From NCBI RefSeq assembly GCF_012396585.1, contig NZ_JAAXPR010000009.1, forward strand, positions 1 through 64,000: a DNA stretch of 64,000 nucleotides, in the 5' to 3' direction. The first letter of the stretch is position 1, and each line of letters begins with the position of its first letter. Source of the stretch: Streptococcus ovuberis (GTDB lineage: Bacteria; Bacillota; Bacilli; Lactobacillales; Streptococcaceae). The position numbers and the translations under genes were made by a program. Below, piece by piece: positions 1-8,387 of the stretch. The notes under the pieces were generated by a model. The model was not told the DNA's origin. It saw only the letters and a list, made by a program, of their open reading frames with translations, and did not search any database.

Positions 1-25
1 TGCCTTTTGTAGTATAATGGTTTTG

Positions 26-83
26 CATCTCAGAGTTCCTTTTAATGTGTTTGTGGTGAACTACATTATATCTCTCTGAGATG
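26..83. repeat. 10-bp inverted repeat upstream of the cob promoter
   Basis: Perfect 10-bp arms lie at 26-35 and 74-83 and are followed by five T residues. A second, outer pair (TGTAGT at 8-13, ACTACA at 60-65) interleaves with it. It could be the terminator of a gene left of the window or the end of a decayed insertion element; nothing coding is seen in 1-329. Confidence 0.4.
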
Positions 84-130
84 TTTTTGCATACTCTCAA
101 CTGGCTAACTTCATTTTAGAACTTTCTTTT

Positions 131-170
131 TGTAACTGATTTCAAAAAAATGTAACTGATTTCAAAAAAA
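131..170. repeat. Two exact tandem copies of a 20-bp unit abutting the -35 box
   Basis: The unit starts TGTAACTGATTTC and ends in seven A residues; copies are 131-150 and 151-170. They end 3 bp before the -35 hexamer of the cobalamin operon promoter. A 20-bp period is close to two helical turns, so two protein monomers would sit on the same face of the DNA. The placement suits an activator site. The regulator is unknown. Confidence 0.6.
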
Positions 171-173
171 GAC

Positions 174-202
174 TTGACCCAAAAAATGACAAGTAGTATA
201 AT
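174..202 (+). promoter_or_regulatory. Sigma-A promoter of the cobalamin operon
   Basis: The -35 box TTGACC (174-179) and the consensus -10 box TATAAT (197-202) are separated by 17 bp. Transcription would start near 209, giving a leader of about 120 nt before cbiA. Confidence 0.85.
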
Positions 203-229
203 ATGTTTATCAAGATGCGAATCATTTTT

Positions 230-270
230 ACACAACGATGTGTCTAGTTATCAGTGAGCAACGGGGCTAC
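230..270 (+). promoter_or_regulatory. Putative dual-hexaloop ANTAR antitermination element
   Basis: Hairpin P1 (230-243) has arms ACAC/GTGT and the six-base loop AACGAT. Hairpin P2 (254-270) has arms GT-AGC/GCT-AC with one bulged G and the six-base loop AACGGG. Both loops carry A at position 1 and G at position 4, the signature bound by ANTAR-domain antiterminators such as EutV and NasR. P2 shares 264-270 with the 5' arm of the following terminator, so the two folds exclude each other. P1 can alternatively be drawn with a 5-bp stem and a tetraloop. No ANTAR protein is encoded in this window, so the regulator would act in trans. Confidence 0.6.
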
Positions 271-298
271 AAAAAGCTATCTTTTTGTAGCCCTTTTT
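264..298 (+). terminator. Leader terminator between the promoter and cbiA
   Basis: A perfect 13-bp stem (264-276 with 281-293) closes a CTAT loop and is followed by five T residues. It lies downstream of the operon promoter and 30 bp before the first gene. It is therefore a conditional attenuator rather than an end-of-gene terminator. Confidence 0.85.
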
Positions 299-329
299 CT
301 ATCCAATTAAGTGATAATGGAGGTTAGAG

Positions 330-1688
330 ATGAAACGGTTTATGCTGGCTGGGGTATCTAGCGGTGTGGGCAAGACGACAGTCACCTTAGGGGTGTTGAA
401 AGCTCTCTCTAAAATGGGCTACCGTGTCCAGCCCTACAAGGTTGGTCCTGATTACATTGATACAGCCTATCACAGTCGGATTACCAAGCGTCCCTCACGT
501 AATCTTGATAGTTTTATGATCCCTCATCAGGAGGCTTTAGCTTGGTCTTATGCGAAATGGCAAGAGGATGCTGATGTCGCTGTTGTCGAAGGGGTCATGG
601 GATTATTTGATGGTTTGGGCACGGACAAGGATTGTGCATCTTCGGCTTTTATTGCCAAGCAGTTGGATATTCCTGTCGTGCTGGTTATTGATGGCAAGGC
701 GACGTCGACATCTGCTGCAGCTATAGTGCACGGGTTTGCAACGTTTGACCCAGAAGTGACCATTGCTGGTGTGATCGTCAATCGTGTCGCTTCTGAGCAG
801 CACTATGAATTGATTAAGGGGGCTATTGAGCGCTATACCTCTGTTGAGGTGCTCGGCTATTTTCCTAAGAATATCGCTGTGGAGCTGCCTTCACGGCACT
901 TGGGTTTAATTCCTGACGTTGAGCTGGCTGGTTTGGATCAGAGTTTTGAGCAGTTGGGCGAGATGGCTTTGGCGCATGTGCGGCTGGAGCGTTTGTTGGA
1001 GAAGGTGGAGGCCCCACGTCTCTTGCAGGATAGCCCCTTTGAGGTGAAGAATGATACCCCCTTGCGCTTGGGTTATGCGCTAGATGAGGCTTTTCATTTT
1101 TATTATGAAGATAATCTGGATTTGTTGCGAGAAGCAGGGGTGACCTTGGTGCCTTTTAGTCCTCTGGCAGACCAGCAACTACCAGATGCAGATGCCTACT
1201 ATTTTGGCGGAGGGTTTCCAGAGATGTATGCGGAGGCTTTGATGGCTAATCAGGCTTTTCGTCAGTCAGTTTTAGAAGCCCACGAGGCAGGCAAGCCTAT
1301 TTATGCTGAATGTGGTGGGTTGATGTATCTTGGAGAGGCTCTGGAGACTGCTGATGGGGTCTATGAGATGGTTGGGATTTTTGAAGGGAAAAGTGTGATG
1401 ACGCCACGTTTGAAACGGTTTGGTTACTGTGAGGCCAAGACGCAGGTGCCGAGCTTGTTTGGTCCCAGTGGAACAAGGGTCAGAGGGCATGAGTTTCACC
1501 ATTCTGTCTTTGAGACTTCAGAACCAACAGTATTGGACCTGCATAAGGAGCGAGATGGGCAAGTCGTTTCACAGTGGGCAGGGGGCTATCAAAAGGGACG
1601 TACTTTTGCGAGCTATCTACATGTTCACCTCTACCAGAACCAAGACCTCTTGTCCAATTGGTTAGACTATATTCGTGAGGCGACTTGA
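330..1688 (+). CDS. cbiA: Cobyrinic acid a,c-diamide synthase
   Basis: CbiA amidates the a and c side chains of cob(II)yrinic acid using ATP and glutamine, in the cytoplasm. The 452-residue length is normal. The N-terminal DTBS-like ATPase domain carries the P-loop SSGVGKTT (10-17). The C-terminal class I glutamine amidotransferase domain has its nucleophile Cys328 in the ECGGLMYLG context. The GGAGG ribosome site is well placed before ATG 330. It is the first gene after the attenuated leader, so expression of the whole operon depends on read-through at 264-298. Related CobQ-like proteins (CbiP) are excluded because cbiP lies at 15278. Confidence 0.95.
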   Translation: MKRFMLAGVSSGVGKTTVTLGVLKALSKMGYRVQPYKVGPDYIDTAYHSRITKRPSRNLDSFMIPHQEALAWSYAKWQEDADVAVVEGVMGLFDGLGTDKDCASSAFIAKQLDIPVVLVIDGKATSTSAAAIVHGFATFDPEVTIAGVIVNRVASEQHYELIKGAIERYTSVEVLGYFPKNIAVELPSRHLGLIPDVELAGLDQSFEQLGEMALAHVRLERLLEKVEAPRLLQDSPFEVKNDTPLRLGYALDEAFHFYYEDNLDLLREAGVTLVPFSPLADQQLPDADAYYFGGGFPEMYAEALMANQAFRQSVLEAHEAGKPIYAECGGLMYLGEALETADGVYEMVGIFEGKSVMTPRLKRFGYCEAKTQVPSLFGPSGTRVRGHEFHHSVFETSEPTVLDLHKERDGQVVSQWAGGYQKGRTFASYLHVHLYQNQDLLSNWLDYIREAT

Positions 1689-1689
1689 T

Positions 1690-2646
1690 ATGGTGGTGTT
1701 AGCAGTGATTTTAGCGGTCTTGCTGGATTGGATCTTAGGTGATCCATACCACTGGCCGCATCCTGTCAAATGGATGGGGAATTACATCTCTTTTTGTCTT
1801 CGCTATCGGGCCAAGCGCCCCGTAACAGCCTATCTGTTCGGAGGATTGCTGTGGGTAACGACGGTTGGTTTGACAGTTGGTGTGGTTACTGCTGGGCTTT
1901 ATTTGGCCCAACAGGTTCACGTTGTGCTCTACTGGGTGGTCTGGATTTACTTGGCCTATGCTAGTTTGGCGGGGCGTAGCTTGGCTGTTGAGGCTGTCAA
2001 GGTCTATCGAACGCTCCAAGAGGGGAGTCTCGAAGATGCTCGTTACCAGGTTAGTATGATTGTGGGAAGGGATACAACTTCTTTAAATCGAGAAGAGATT
2101 GCCAAAGCCACGATTGAAACGGTGGCTGAGAACACCAGTGATGGGGTCATTGGTCCCTTACTTTGTCTCTTTCTGGGTGGACCCGTTCTAGCCATGGGTT
2201 ACAAGGCCGTCAATACCCTGGATTCTATGGTGGGTTATCGAACGGAAAAGTACCGCTATATTGGCTTTGTTTCAGCCAAGATGGACGATTTGGCGAACCT
2301 GCTCCCGGCTCGCTTGACCTGGGGCTGCCTTGTCTTGGCTAGTCACATGTTGCAGCTGGATGGGCGGTCAGCCCTGCGTATTGGCTGGCGGGACCGTTAC
2401 CAGCATGCCAGTCCCAATAGTGCTTTTTCAGAAGCTGTGGTTGCAGGAGCTTTAGGCATCCGGCTTGGAGGGGCTCATGTCTACCATGGGGAGTTGATTG
2501 ACAAACCTACGATTGGCGATCGGTTGCGGGCGGTTGTGCCCCAAGATATTTTGACCACAGTGTCCTTGCTCTACATGAGTACGACAGTTGCCCTGCTACT
2601 TGGTCTTTTGAGTTATATCAGTTTAAACATGATAGGAGTTATCTGA
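1690..2646 (+). CDS. cbiB: Adenosylcobinamide-phosphate synthase
   Basis: CbiB is a membrane protein that joins adenosylcobyric acid to aminopropanol phosphate to form adenosylcobinamide phosphate. Several hydrophobic segments are visible. The N-terminal LLDWILGDPYHWPHPVKWMG block is the family signature. The reading frame stays open back to a GTG at 1675 that overlaps cbiA. ATG 1690 is preferred because GTGAGG sits about 9 nt upstream and the protein then starts directly with the first membrane helix (318 residues). Its aminopropanol-phosphate substrate normally needs a threonine-phosphate decarboxylase, which this window does not encode. Confidence 0.9.
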   Translation: MVVLAVILAVLLDWILGDPYHWPHPVKWMGNYISFCLRYRAKRPVTAYLFGGLLWVTTVGLTVGVVTAGLYLAQQVHVVLYWVVWIYLAYASLAGRSLAVEAVKVYRTLQEGSLEDARYQVSMIVGRDTTSLNREEIAKATIETVAENTSDGVIGPLLCLFLGGPVLAMGYKAVNTLDSMVGYRTEKYRYIGFVSAKMDDLANLLPARLTWGCLVLASHMLQLDGRSALRIGWRDRYQHASPNSAFSEAVVAGALGIRLGGAHVYHGELIDKPTIGDRLRAVVPQDILTTVSLLYMSTTVALLLGLLSYISLNMIGVI

Positions 2647-3344
2647 TGTCATATATTCAAAATCCATCCTCTATTGAGGAAAAAAGTTTTCAAATTATCC
2701 AGTCTGTGATTGACGAGGAACATGCTGGTTATGTCTTTCAAACAGAGATGGAAGAGTCCATCATCAAACGTGCTATTCATACGTCAGGAGACTTTGATTA
2801 CCTCTACACCATGCGATTTACCCATGAGGTGAATGACCGTATTTTAGAGGTTTTGTCGCAAAAAGGAACCTTGATTGTTGACTCTTCCATTTCCTTAAAC
2901 GGCATTAACAAGCGTGTGCTGGATCAGATGGGGGTTCGCTATGAGTGCTTCATCAACCATGAAGAGGTGGTTCAGTTGGCGAAGGATAAGCAAATTACCC
3001 GAGCGATGGCTGCGGTTGAGTATGCCGCACGTTTGGAAGGTCCTAAGGTCTTTGCCTTTGGCGGTGCGCCGACAGCCCTGTCCTACCTGTTAGAATTGAT
3101 TGAGGCAGGGCAAGCCACTGCTGATGCCATTATTGGTGTACCTGTTGGCTTTATCAATGTTGAAGAGTCTAAGGAAGCCTTGCTTGACTCACCTGTCCCT
3201 GCTATTGCTACCCTTGGTCGTAAGGGAGGGAGCACCATTGTTGTGGCGATTGTCAATGCTATTATCTACCAAATGAAAACCGTCGTAACGGATGATTATG
3301 TGCGTTATTCGACACCGACAGCGACAGAAGGAGGAAAAGGGTAA
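2646..3344 (+). CDS. cbiC: Cobalt-precorrin-8 methylmutase, catalytic copy
   Basis: CbiC moves the C11 methyl group to C12, producing cobyrinic acid. The protein has 232 residues. The active-site histidine of the CobH/CbiC family is kept at His45 in the motif RAIHTSGD. The conserved C-terminal block LGRKGGSTIVVAIVNA is present. The start codon overlaps the cbiB stop. The next gene is a paralogue of nearly equal length that lacks this histidine, so this copy is the likely enzyme. Confidence 0.93.
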   Translation: MSYIQNPSSIEEKSFQIIQSVIDEEHAGYVFQTEMEESIIKRAIHTSGDFDYLYTMRFTHEVNDRILEVLSQKGTLIVDSSISLNGINKRVLDQMGVRYECFINHEEVVQLAKDKQITRAMAAVEYAARLEGPKVFAFGGAPTALSYLLELIEAGQATADAIIGVPVGFINVEESKEALLDSPVPAIATLGRKGGSTIVVAIVNAIIYQMKTVVTDDYVRYSTPTATEGGKG

Positions 3345-4027
3345 TGTCTTATCTCAAGCAAGCACATCAGATTGAGGCAGCCAGTTTTGCTAAAATTCAA
3401 GAGATTATCGATCAGGAGCACCCGGATATCCGTTTTTCAGACCCTTTTGAAGAAGCAGTGCTCAAGCGGGTGGTGTTTACCAGTGCGGATTTTGATTACC
3501 TCTACAATATTAAATTTTCCAATGACGCTATCGCCCATATCATTCATGTTTTAACTCATCAGGGAACGATTTTTACAGATACAACCATGGTCTTGGGGGG
3601 CTTTAATAAAACCTTGCTGGATCAGCGTGGGGTCAAGTACCGTTGCTTGGTCAATGAGCCTGAAGTGTTCAAGGAAGCCAAAGAAAAAGGGATCACCCGT
3701 TCCATGGCGGCGGTTGAGTATGCTGCTAAGGTTGAGGGACCAAAGCTCTTTGTCTTTGGTAATGCACCGACATCAATTTTTAAGGTATTGGATATGGTTG
3801 AGGCTGGTCAGCTAAAACCTGATGCTGTGATTGGTGTTCCAGTTGGATTTGTGGGGGCAGCAGAGTCTAAATTGCAACTGCATGAGAGTGAGATCCCAGC
3901 GATTTCAGCTCTAGGACGTAAAGGCGGCAGTACCATTGCGGCGGCAATTGTCAATGCCATCCTATATCAGCTGAAGGACGAGACCCAAGATTACCAACGC
4001 TACAGTGTACCAACGTCAGCTGACTAA
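3344..4027 (+). CDS. Second CbiC-like protein with the catalytic His replaced by Phe
   Basis: This 227-residue protein is collinear with the preceding CbiC along its whole length. It shares the ITRAMAAVEYAA-type block (ITRSMAAVEYAAKVEGPK here) and LGRKGGSTIAAAIVNA. The catalytic histidine position is Phe45 (RVVFTSAD against RAIHTSGD in copy 1), and SGD has become SAD. The start overlaps the stop of copy 1 (TAATG), so the pair looks like a tandem duplication kept in one operon. Intact reading frame argues against decay. It may bind product or pair with the active copy, but no function is shown by the sequence. Confidence 0.85.
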   Translation: MSYLKQAHQIEAASFAKIQEIIDQEHPDIRFSDPFEEAVLKRVVFTSADFDYLYNIKFSNDAIAHIIHVLTHQGTIFTDTTMVLGGFNKTLLDQRGVKYRCLVNEPEVFKEAKEKGITRSMAAVEYAAKVEGPKLFVFGNAPTSIFKVLDMVEAGQLKPDAVIGVPVGFVGAAESKLQLHESEIPAISALGRKGGSTIAAAIVNAILYQLKDETQDYQRYSVPTSAD

Positions 4028-4049
4028 GCATTAAGAAAGGTGTGGTGAG

Positions 4050-5174
4050 ATGGAAGAATACGTCTATGTCAATGGCAAAAAACTTCGGCGGGGCTACACA
4101 ACAGGGACCTGTGCGACAGCAGCTAGCGTTGCTGCGGTCAGTATGATTTTGAACCAGGAGCTGGAGGAGAGAATTACTGTCCGGACAGCTTCAGGCGTGA
4201 CAGTTACCATGACGGTTCACGCCCCTTCTTTCGATGGTCTGACAGCGACGGCTGCGATTCAAAAAGATGGTGGTGATGATGCGGATGCGACGCATGGGAT
4301 TTTAATCTATGCCACAGTAACCCTTTTGCCTGATCAAACAGAGATTGAGATTGATGGGGGTCAAGGAGTTGGCCGAGTGACCCAGAAAGGGCTGGCCAAC
4401 CCAGTCGGTATGGCAGCTATTAACCCGACTCCGAGAAAGATGATTGCCCAATCGGTTCGAGAACTAATCGGTCCAGAATGTGGGGCAAAAGTGTTGATTT
4501 TTGTGCCAGAAGGGGAAGAAATCGCCAAGCTGACCTACAACTCTCGGCTAGGTATTCTGGGGGGGATTTCCATTTTGGGCACGACCGGCATCGTTAATCC
4601 CATGTCAGAAGATGCTTGGAAGGCAGCCATTACCGTTGAGTTGAGCATGCTGCGAAACAATGGGCACAGCTCGGTCATTCTGGCACCTGGTAACTACGGT
4701 GAGGCCTTTGCCACCGAACAGCTGGGGATTCCTAAAGCGCATATCGTGAACATGAGTAACTTTGTCGGTCATGTGCTCAAAGAAGTTCAGCGACTAGGCT
4801 TTACTAAGGTCTTGATGGTCGGGCATATGGGAAAATTGGTCAAGGTAGCTGCAGGCACCATGTCCACCCATAGCAAGGATTCGGATGGACGCATCGAAAC
4901 CCTAGTGGCCAATCTAGCCCTCATGGGAGCGCCGCTAGACATGCTTCAGCAAGTGGATGCTTGTATCACGACCGAGGCAGCAGCGGTCATTATCAAGGAT
5001 TACGGCTATGAAGGGGTTTATCAGGTTCTGGCGGATAAAATCAAGATGAAGACAGAACGCTTGCTCAAATTTAAAAAACCAGCGGTCACCATTGAGGTGG
5101 TTCTGTTCGGTTCGGAGGATGGCTATCTCGCCTCTACGAAACCGCTGGAGGAGATTAAGGAGGAATGGACATGA
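4050..5174 (+). CDS. cbiD: Cobalt-precorrin-5B C1-methyltransferase
   Basis: CbiD methylates C1 of cobalt-precorrin-5B in the anaerobic route, using S-adenosylmethionine. The protein has 374 residues, as usual for the family. The N-terminal LRRGYTTGTCATAAS motif is diagnostic, and the GHMGKLVKVAAGTMSTHSK block is also present. An AAAGG-type ribosome site precedes ATG 4050. Presence of cbiD, cbiG and cbiK together marks the oxygen-independent pathway with early cobalt insertion. Confidence 0.93.
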   Translation: MEEYVYVNGKKLRRGYTTGTCATAASVAAVSMILNQELEERITVRTASGVTVTMTVHAPSFDGLTATAAIQKDGGDDADATHGILIYATVTLLPDQTEIEIDGGQGVGRVTQKGLANPVGMAAINPTPRKMIAQSVRELIGPECGAKVLIFVPEGEEIAKLTYNSRLGILGGISILGTTGIVNPMSEDAWKAAITVELSMLRNNGHSSVILAPGNYGEAFATEQLGIPKAHIVNMSNFVGHVLKEVQRLGFTKVLMVGHMGKLVKVAAGTMSTHSKDSDGRIETLVANLALMGAPLDMLQQVDACITTEAAAVIIKDYGYEGVYQVLADKIKMKTERLLKFKKPAVTIEVVLFGSEDGYLASTKPLEEIKEEWT

Positions 5175-5779
5175 TTCATGTGGTCGGCATTGGTCCTGGA
5201 GATGCTCGTTTTTGCTTGGTGGGCCAAGAGGCCATTTGTGCGCAGGCAGACGTCGTCTTAGGCAGCGAGCGACATTTGGAGGTTTTACCAGCTGCCTATC
5301 GAGACAAGGGGAAGGTTGCCCCGAAAAAATTAGCAGAGCTGGATCAACTCTTGCGTTGCTATCCAGAAGAGACTCAGATTGTTTATCTGGTGTCAGGAGA
5401 CCCCTTGATCTACGGTCTAGGTAAGTGGTTGTCTGAAAAATTCCCAGGTCGGGTAGCGATTCAACCAGGCATTAGTGCCATGCAATACCTGGCTAGCAAG
5501 GTCTGTCTACCAATGAATGACGCTTATTTGACTAGCAGCCATGCCAAGGTGCCTAATTTTGATTTGATCATGAGCCTCCCTAAGGTCTTTATGGTGACGG
5601 ATCAGCAGGTTGGTCCCTACCAGATTGCCCAAGAGGCTGTCAAGCGAGGGTGTCGTAAGACGATTATTATTGGGGAACAATTAAGTTATGATGATGAAAG
5701 GATTAGCATTCTGTCGGCACAAGAGGTTGAAGATCGTGCCTATGAGATGAATGTGGTGGTGGTGCTCGATGAGGGATAG
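5165..5779 (+). CDS. cbiE: Cobalt-precorrin-7 C5-methyltransferase
   Basis: CbiE methylates C5 of the ring in the late anaerobic pathway. It is a 204-residue tetrapyrrole methylase with the N-terminal glycine-rich motif VVGIGPGDARF and the VSGDPLIYG loop. It overlaps the end of cbiD by ten bases and the start of cbiT, indicating translational coupling. CbiE and CbiT are separate genes here, whereas many bacteria fuse them as CobL/CbiET. Confidence 0.9.
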   Translation: MDMIHVVGIGPGDARFCLVGQEAICAQADVVLGSERHLEVLPAAYRDKGKVAPKKLAELDQLLRCYPEETQIVYLVSGDPLIYGLGKWLSEKFPGRVAIQPGISAMQYLASKVCLPMNDAYLTSSHAKVPNFDLIMSLPKVFMVTDQQVGPYQIAQEAVKRGCRKTIIIGEQLSYDDERISILSAQEVEDRAYEMNVVVVLDEG

Positions 5780-6332
5780 TGATTTTATTCGGACTAAGGT
5801 TCCAATGACCAAGGAGGAGGTTAGGGCTATCAGTTTAGATAAACTGGCCTTACACCGTGCCAAGCGCCTTCTGGACGTTGGGTCAGGGACAGGCAGCGTG
5901 ACCGTTCAGGCAGCCTATACCTATCCAGAGTTGGAGGTTGTTGCGGTAGAGCAGAACCCTGATGCGGTAGCCTTGACCAAGGAGAATATAGCTCATTTTG
6001 GTTGCCAAAACATTACTCTCCATGAGGGCAAGGCACCGATTGCCCTTGATGGTCAGTTTGATGCCATCTTTGTTGGTGGTACTGGCGGTAACATGCAGGA
6101 AATTTTTGACTGGTGTGAGGAACTCTTGGTGCCTGGTGGGCGTCTGGTGCTCAACTTTATCCTCTTGGAAAATGCCTTGGAAGCAGTTACTATTGCTGAA
6201 CAGATGGCTTGGGATGAGCTAGAGATGGTGTCGTTACAGGCTAGCCGTTGGACAGGGCTGGGTAAGGGGCATTACTTTAAGCCTCAGAACTCAACAATTA
6301 TTGTGTCTTGTCAAAAAGCACAAGAAGCTTAG
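5769..6332 (+). CDS. cbiT: Cobalt-precorrin-6B C15-methyltransferase (decarboxylating)
   Basis: CbiT methylates C15 and decarboxylates the C12 acetate side chain. The protein (187 residues from ATG 5769) begins MRDSDFIRTKVPMTKEEVR, which matches the usual family start. An in-frame ATG at 5751 would add only a Trp-rich stub encoded within cbiE. The Rossmann SAM site LLDVGSGTGSVT lies near residue 36. The first codons overlap the end of cbiE, so translation is probably coupled. Confidence 0.9.
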   Translation: MRDSDFIRTKVPMTKEEVRAISLDKLALHRAKRLLDVGSGTGSVTVQAAYTYPELEVVAVEQNPDAVALTKENIAHFGCQNITLHEGKAPIALDGQFDAIFVGGTGGNMQEIFDWCEELLVPGGRLVLNFILLENALEAVTIAEQMAWDELEMVSLQASRWTGLGKGHYFKPQNSTIIVSCQKAQEA

Positions 6333-6344
6333 AAAGGAGCGTTT

Positions 6345-7118
6345 ATGTCAATTGTTCATTTTGTCGGAGCAGGACCTGGTGATGTGGATTTAATTACCCT
6401 TAAAGGCTATAAGCAGCTGTCAAAGGCTGATGTGGTTATCTATGCAGGCTCTCTGGTCAATCCTGCCCTTCTAGATTATTGTAAAGAGGGAGCTGAAATC
6501 CATGATAGTGCCAGCATGCACTTAATGGAAATCATTGATGTGATGGAGGCAGGGGTCAAGGCTGGTAAGGAAGTCGTGCGCTTACAGACTGGAGATTTTT
6601 CGATTTATGGCTCCATTCGAGAACAGACCGAGGAGATGAAAAAGCGCGGTATTCCTTTTGATTGCACCCCAGGTGTCAGTTCGTTTCTGGGTGCGGCGTC
6701 AAGTATTGGGACGGAGTACACGGTACCAGAAGTTTCTCAGAGCGTCATTATCACGCGAATGGCTGGTCGGACACCTGTGCCTGATCGGGAATCCTTAAGA
6801 AGCTATGCCCAACACCGTACTTCCATGGCGATCTTCTTATCCATTCACGGGATTGATAAGGTTGTTGAGGAACTGGTGGCGGGAGGCTACCCTGAGACGA
6901 CGCCGGCTGCTGTGATTTACAAGGCTACCTGGCCAGAGGAACGAAAGGTTTTTGGCACCTTGCAAGATATTGCTCAGAAAGTTAAGGAAGCAGGAATCAG
7001 TAAAACGGCTTTAATTTTGGTGGGTGACTTTCTGGGGCAGGAGTTTTATTACTCCAAACTCTATCACAAGGAATTTGAACATGAGTTCCGCCACGGGAAA
7101 AGTAGCCATGCTAAATAA
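6345..7118 (+). CDS. cbiF: Cobalt-precorrin-4 C11-methyltransferase
   Basis: CbiF adds the C11 methyl group. It is a 257-residue tetrapyrrole methylase. It has the [14 protein letters not shown] motif near the N terminus and [16 protein letters not shown], with the Gly-Asp that lines the SAM pocket. The [15 protein letters not shown] region is typical of CbiF/CobM rather than other methylases. GAAAGGAG precedes the ATG. The 3' end overlaps cbiG. Confidence 0.92.
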   Translation: MSIVHFVGAGPGDVDLITLKGYKQLSKADVVIYAGSLVNPALLDYCKEGAEIHDSASMHLMEIIDVMEAGVKAGKEVVRLQTGDFSIYGSIREQTEEMKKRGIPFDCTPGVSSFLGAASSIGTEYTVPEVSQSVIITRMAGRTPVPDRESLRSYAQHRTSMAIFLSIHGIDKVVEELVAGGYPETTPAAVIYKATWPEERKVFGTLQDIAQKVKEAGISKTALILVGDFLGQEFYYSKLYHKEFEHEFRHGKSSHAK

Positions 7119-8166
7119 AGTTGCCATTGTCGCTCTCACACCGACAGGTAAGGCCACTGCCTTAACCCTGCAAAAGGGTTTGGGAACGGGTCTGGTGTAT
7201 ACCCTGCCGAAATTGGCGGATGACGAGACGCTGGCCTTACAGGGGAGTCCTGTTCAGGCTATTGCTAAGCTCTTTAAGGAGGTTGATGTTCTCATTTGTA
7301 TCATGGCGACAGGGATTGTCGTGCGTGCTATTGCACCTGTGGTGTTGGATAAGGCAGCAGACCCCGCGGTCATTGTCATGGATGAGAAAGCGACGAATGT
7401 GATCAGTCTATTGAGCGGTCATTTGGGCGGCGCTAATGAGCAAACCTTAGCGATTGCTCGTTTGATGGGGGCAAATCCTGTTATCACGACAGCTACTGAT
7501 GTTCAAAATGTGGTGGCTTTGGATACCTTGGCCAAGTCGGTCAACGGCTGGCGAGATGACCTCCGCCCTCTGGTCAAGCCCTTTAACAGCTACCTCGGCA
7601 ATCAGCAGCAGGTCTATTTCTATCAAGAAAAGGCTTGGGTGACAGACACACGAGGTTTGACGGTTATCACCGCTGAAGCGCTAGAGGATATTTTAGAGGG
7701 AACGGCTCCACTCATTATCCTAACGACCCGTCCCACTTCAGAAGTCAGGGAAAATGTGGCGGTCATCTACCCCAAACCTTATCTTCTAGGTGTTGGTGCA
7801 CGTAAGGCAGTATTGCCTGAGGTTTTTCAAGAAGGGTTTGAGCTCTTTTGCCAGCAAGAAGGGATTTCTCCTCAGGAAATTGCTAAGATTGTCAGTATTG
7901 ATGTCAAAAAAGAAGAAGAAGCCATTCTGTCTCTGGCGTCAAGCCTCGGCTGTCCCTTTGAGACTTTTACTAGGGAGGAGCTTCTTTTGGTTGCTGACAA
8001 GTACCCGCAGTCAGCCTTTGTCAAGCAGACGGTTGGGGTTGGCAGTGTCGCTCTTGCCAGTGCAGATCTTGCGAGCAGTGGTCAGGTGTTGACGGATCGT
8101 TTCGCCAAGGATGGCTGTACCTATGCTCTGGCCAAGGCTACTGTCAGTGAGTTGGGGAGTAAGTGA
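7108..8166 (+). CDS. cbiG: Cobalt-precorrin-5A hydrolase
   Basis: CbiG opens the ring-A delta-lactone and releases the C20 carbon as acetaldehyde. The protein has 352 residues from ATG 7108. An N-terminal domain contains [11 protein letters not shown] and [10 protein letters not shown], and the C-terminal CbiG domain has LGVGARKAV and [16 protein letters not shown]. The open frame extends upstream to 7024 through the cbiF gene. Start 7108 fits the family ([14 protein letters not shown]) and has GGGAAA upstream, overlapping the cbiF stop. Confidence 0.9.
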   Translation: MLNKVAIVALTPTGKATALTLQKGLGTGLVYTLPKLADDETLALQGSPVQAIAKLFKEVDVLICIMATGIVVRAIAPVVLDKAADPAVIVMDEKATNVISLLSGHLGGANEQTLAIARLMGANPVITTATDVQNVVALDTLAKSVNGWRDDLRPLVKPFNSYLGNQQQVYFYQEKAWVTDTRGLTVITAEALEDILEGTAPLIILTTRPTSEVRENVAVIYPKPYLLGVGARKAVLPEVFQEGFELFCQQEGISPQEIAKIVSIDVKKEEEAILSLASSLGCPFETFTREELLLVADKYPQSAFVKQTVGVGSVALASADLASSGQVLTDRFAKDGCTYALAKATVSELGSK

Positions 8167-8387
8167 CTGGAGAGGTAGTGACATGCCTATCCAAACGCGT
8201 TTCCATAAGTCGGTCAAATAATCTGCTTGTATTATTACGTTTTTATCAGAGAATCAGGAGCTTGAGTCTTTTTTAAGAGAGCGCCATCAGATTTGGTTCG
8301 TTTGAGCTTAGAGTAATCATCAGATTAAATCATGGCTCTCGTGATAGATTGCTATAATAACAAGTTTTAGAAATAAAGGAGAATAAG
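8167..8387 (+). promoter_or_regulatory. Intergenic gap inside the cob cluster with an extended -10 promoter
   Basis: This is the only break of more than about 30 bp between 330 and 24829. It holds an extended -10 element, TG-C-TATAAT (8350-8358), 29 bp before cbiH and without a clear -35 box. A weak hairpin AATAAT/ATTATT lies at 8217-8236. An imperfect inverted repeat (GAGAG..CCAT near 8276, ATGGCTCTC at 8332-8340) spans the middle. A 12-codon frame with a ribosome site starts at 8183 but is not convincing. The gap probably gives the second half of the cluster its own promoter. Confidence 0.5.

Noticed and set aside
209..300. Cobalamin riboswitch before cbiA
   Set aside because: The leader is only about 90 nt before the terminator and lacks the B12-box core; the hairpin pair fits an ANTAR element better.
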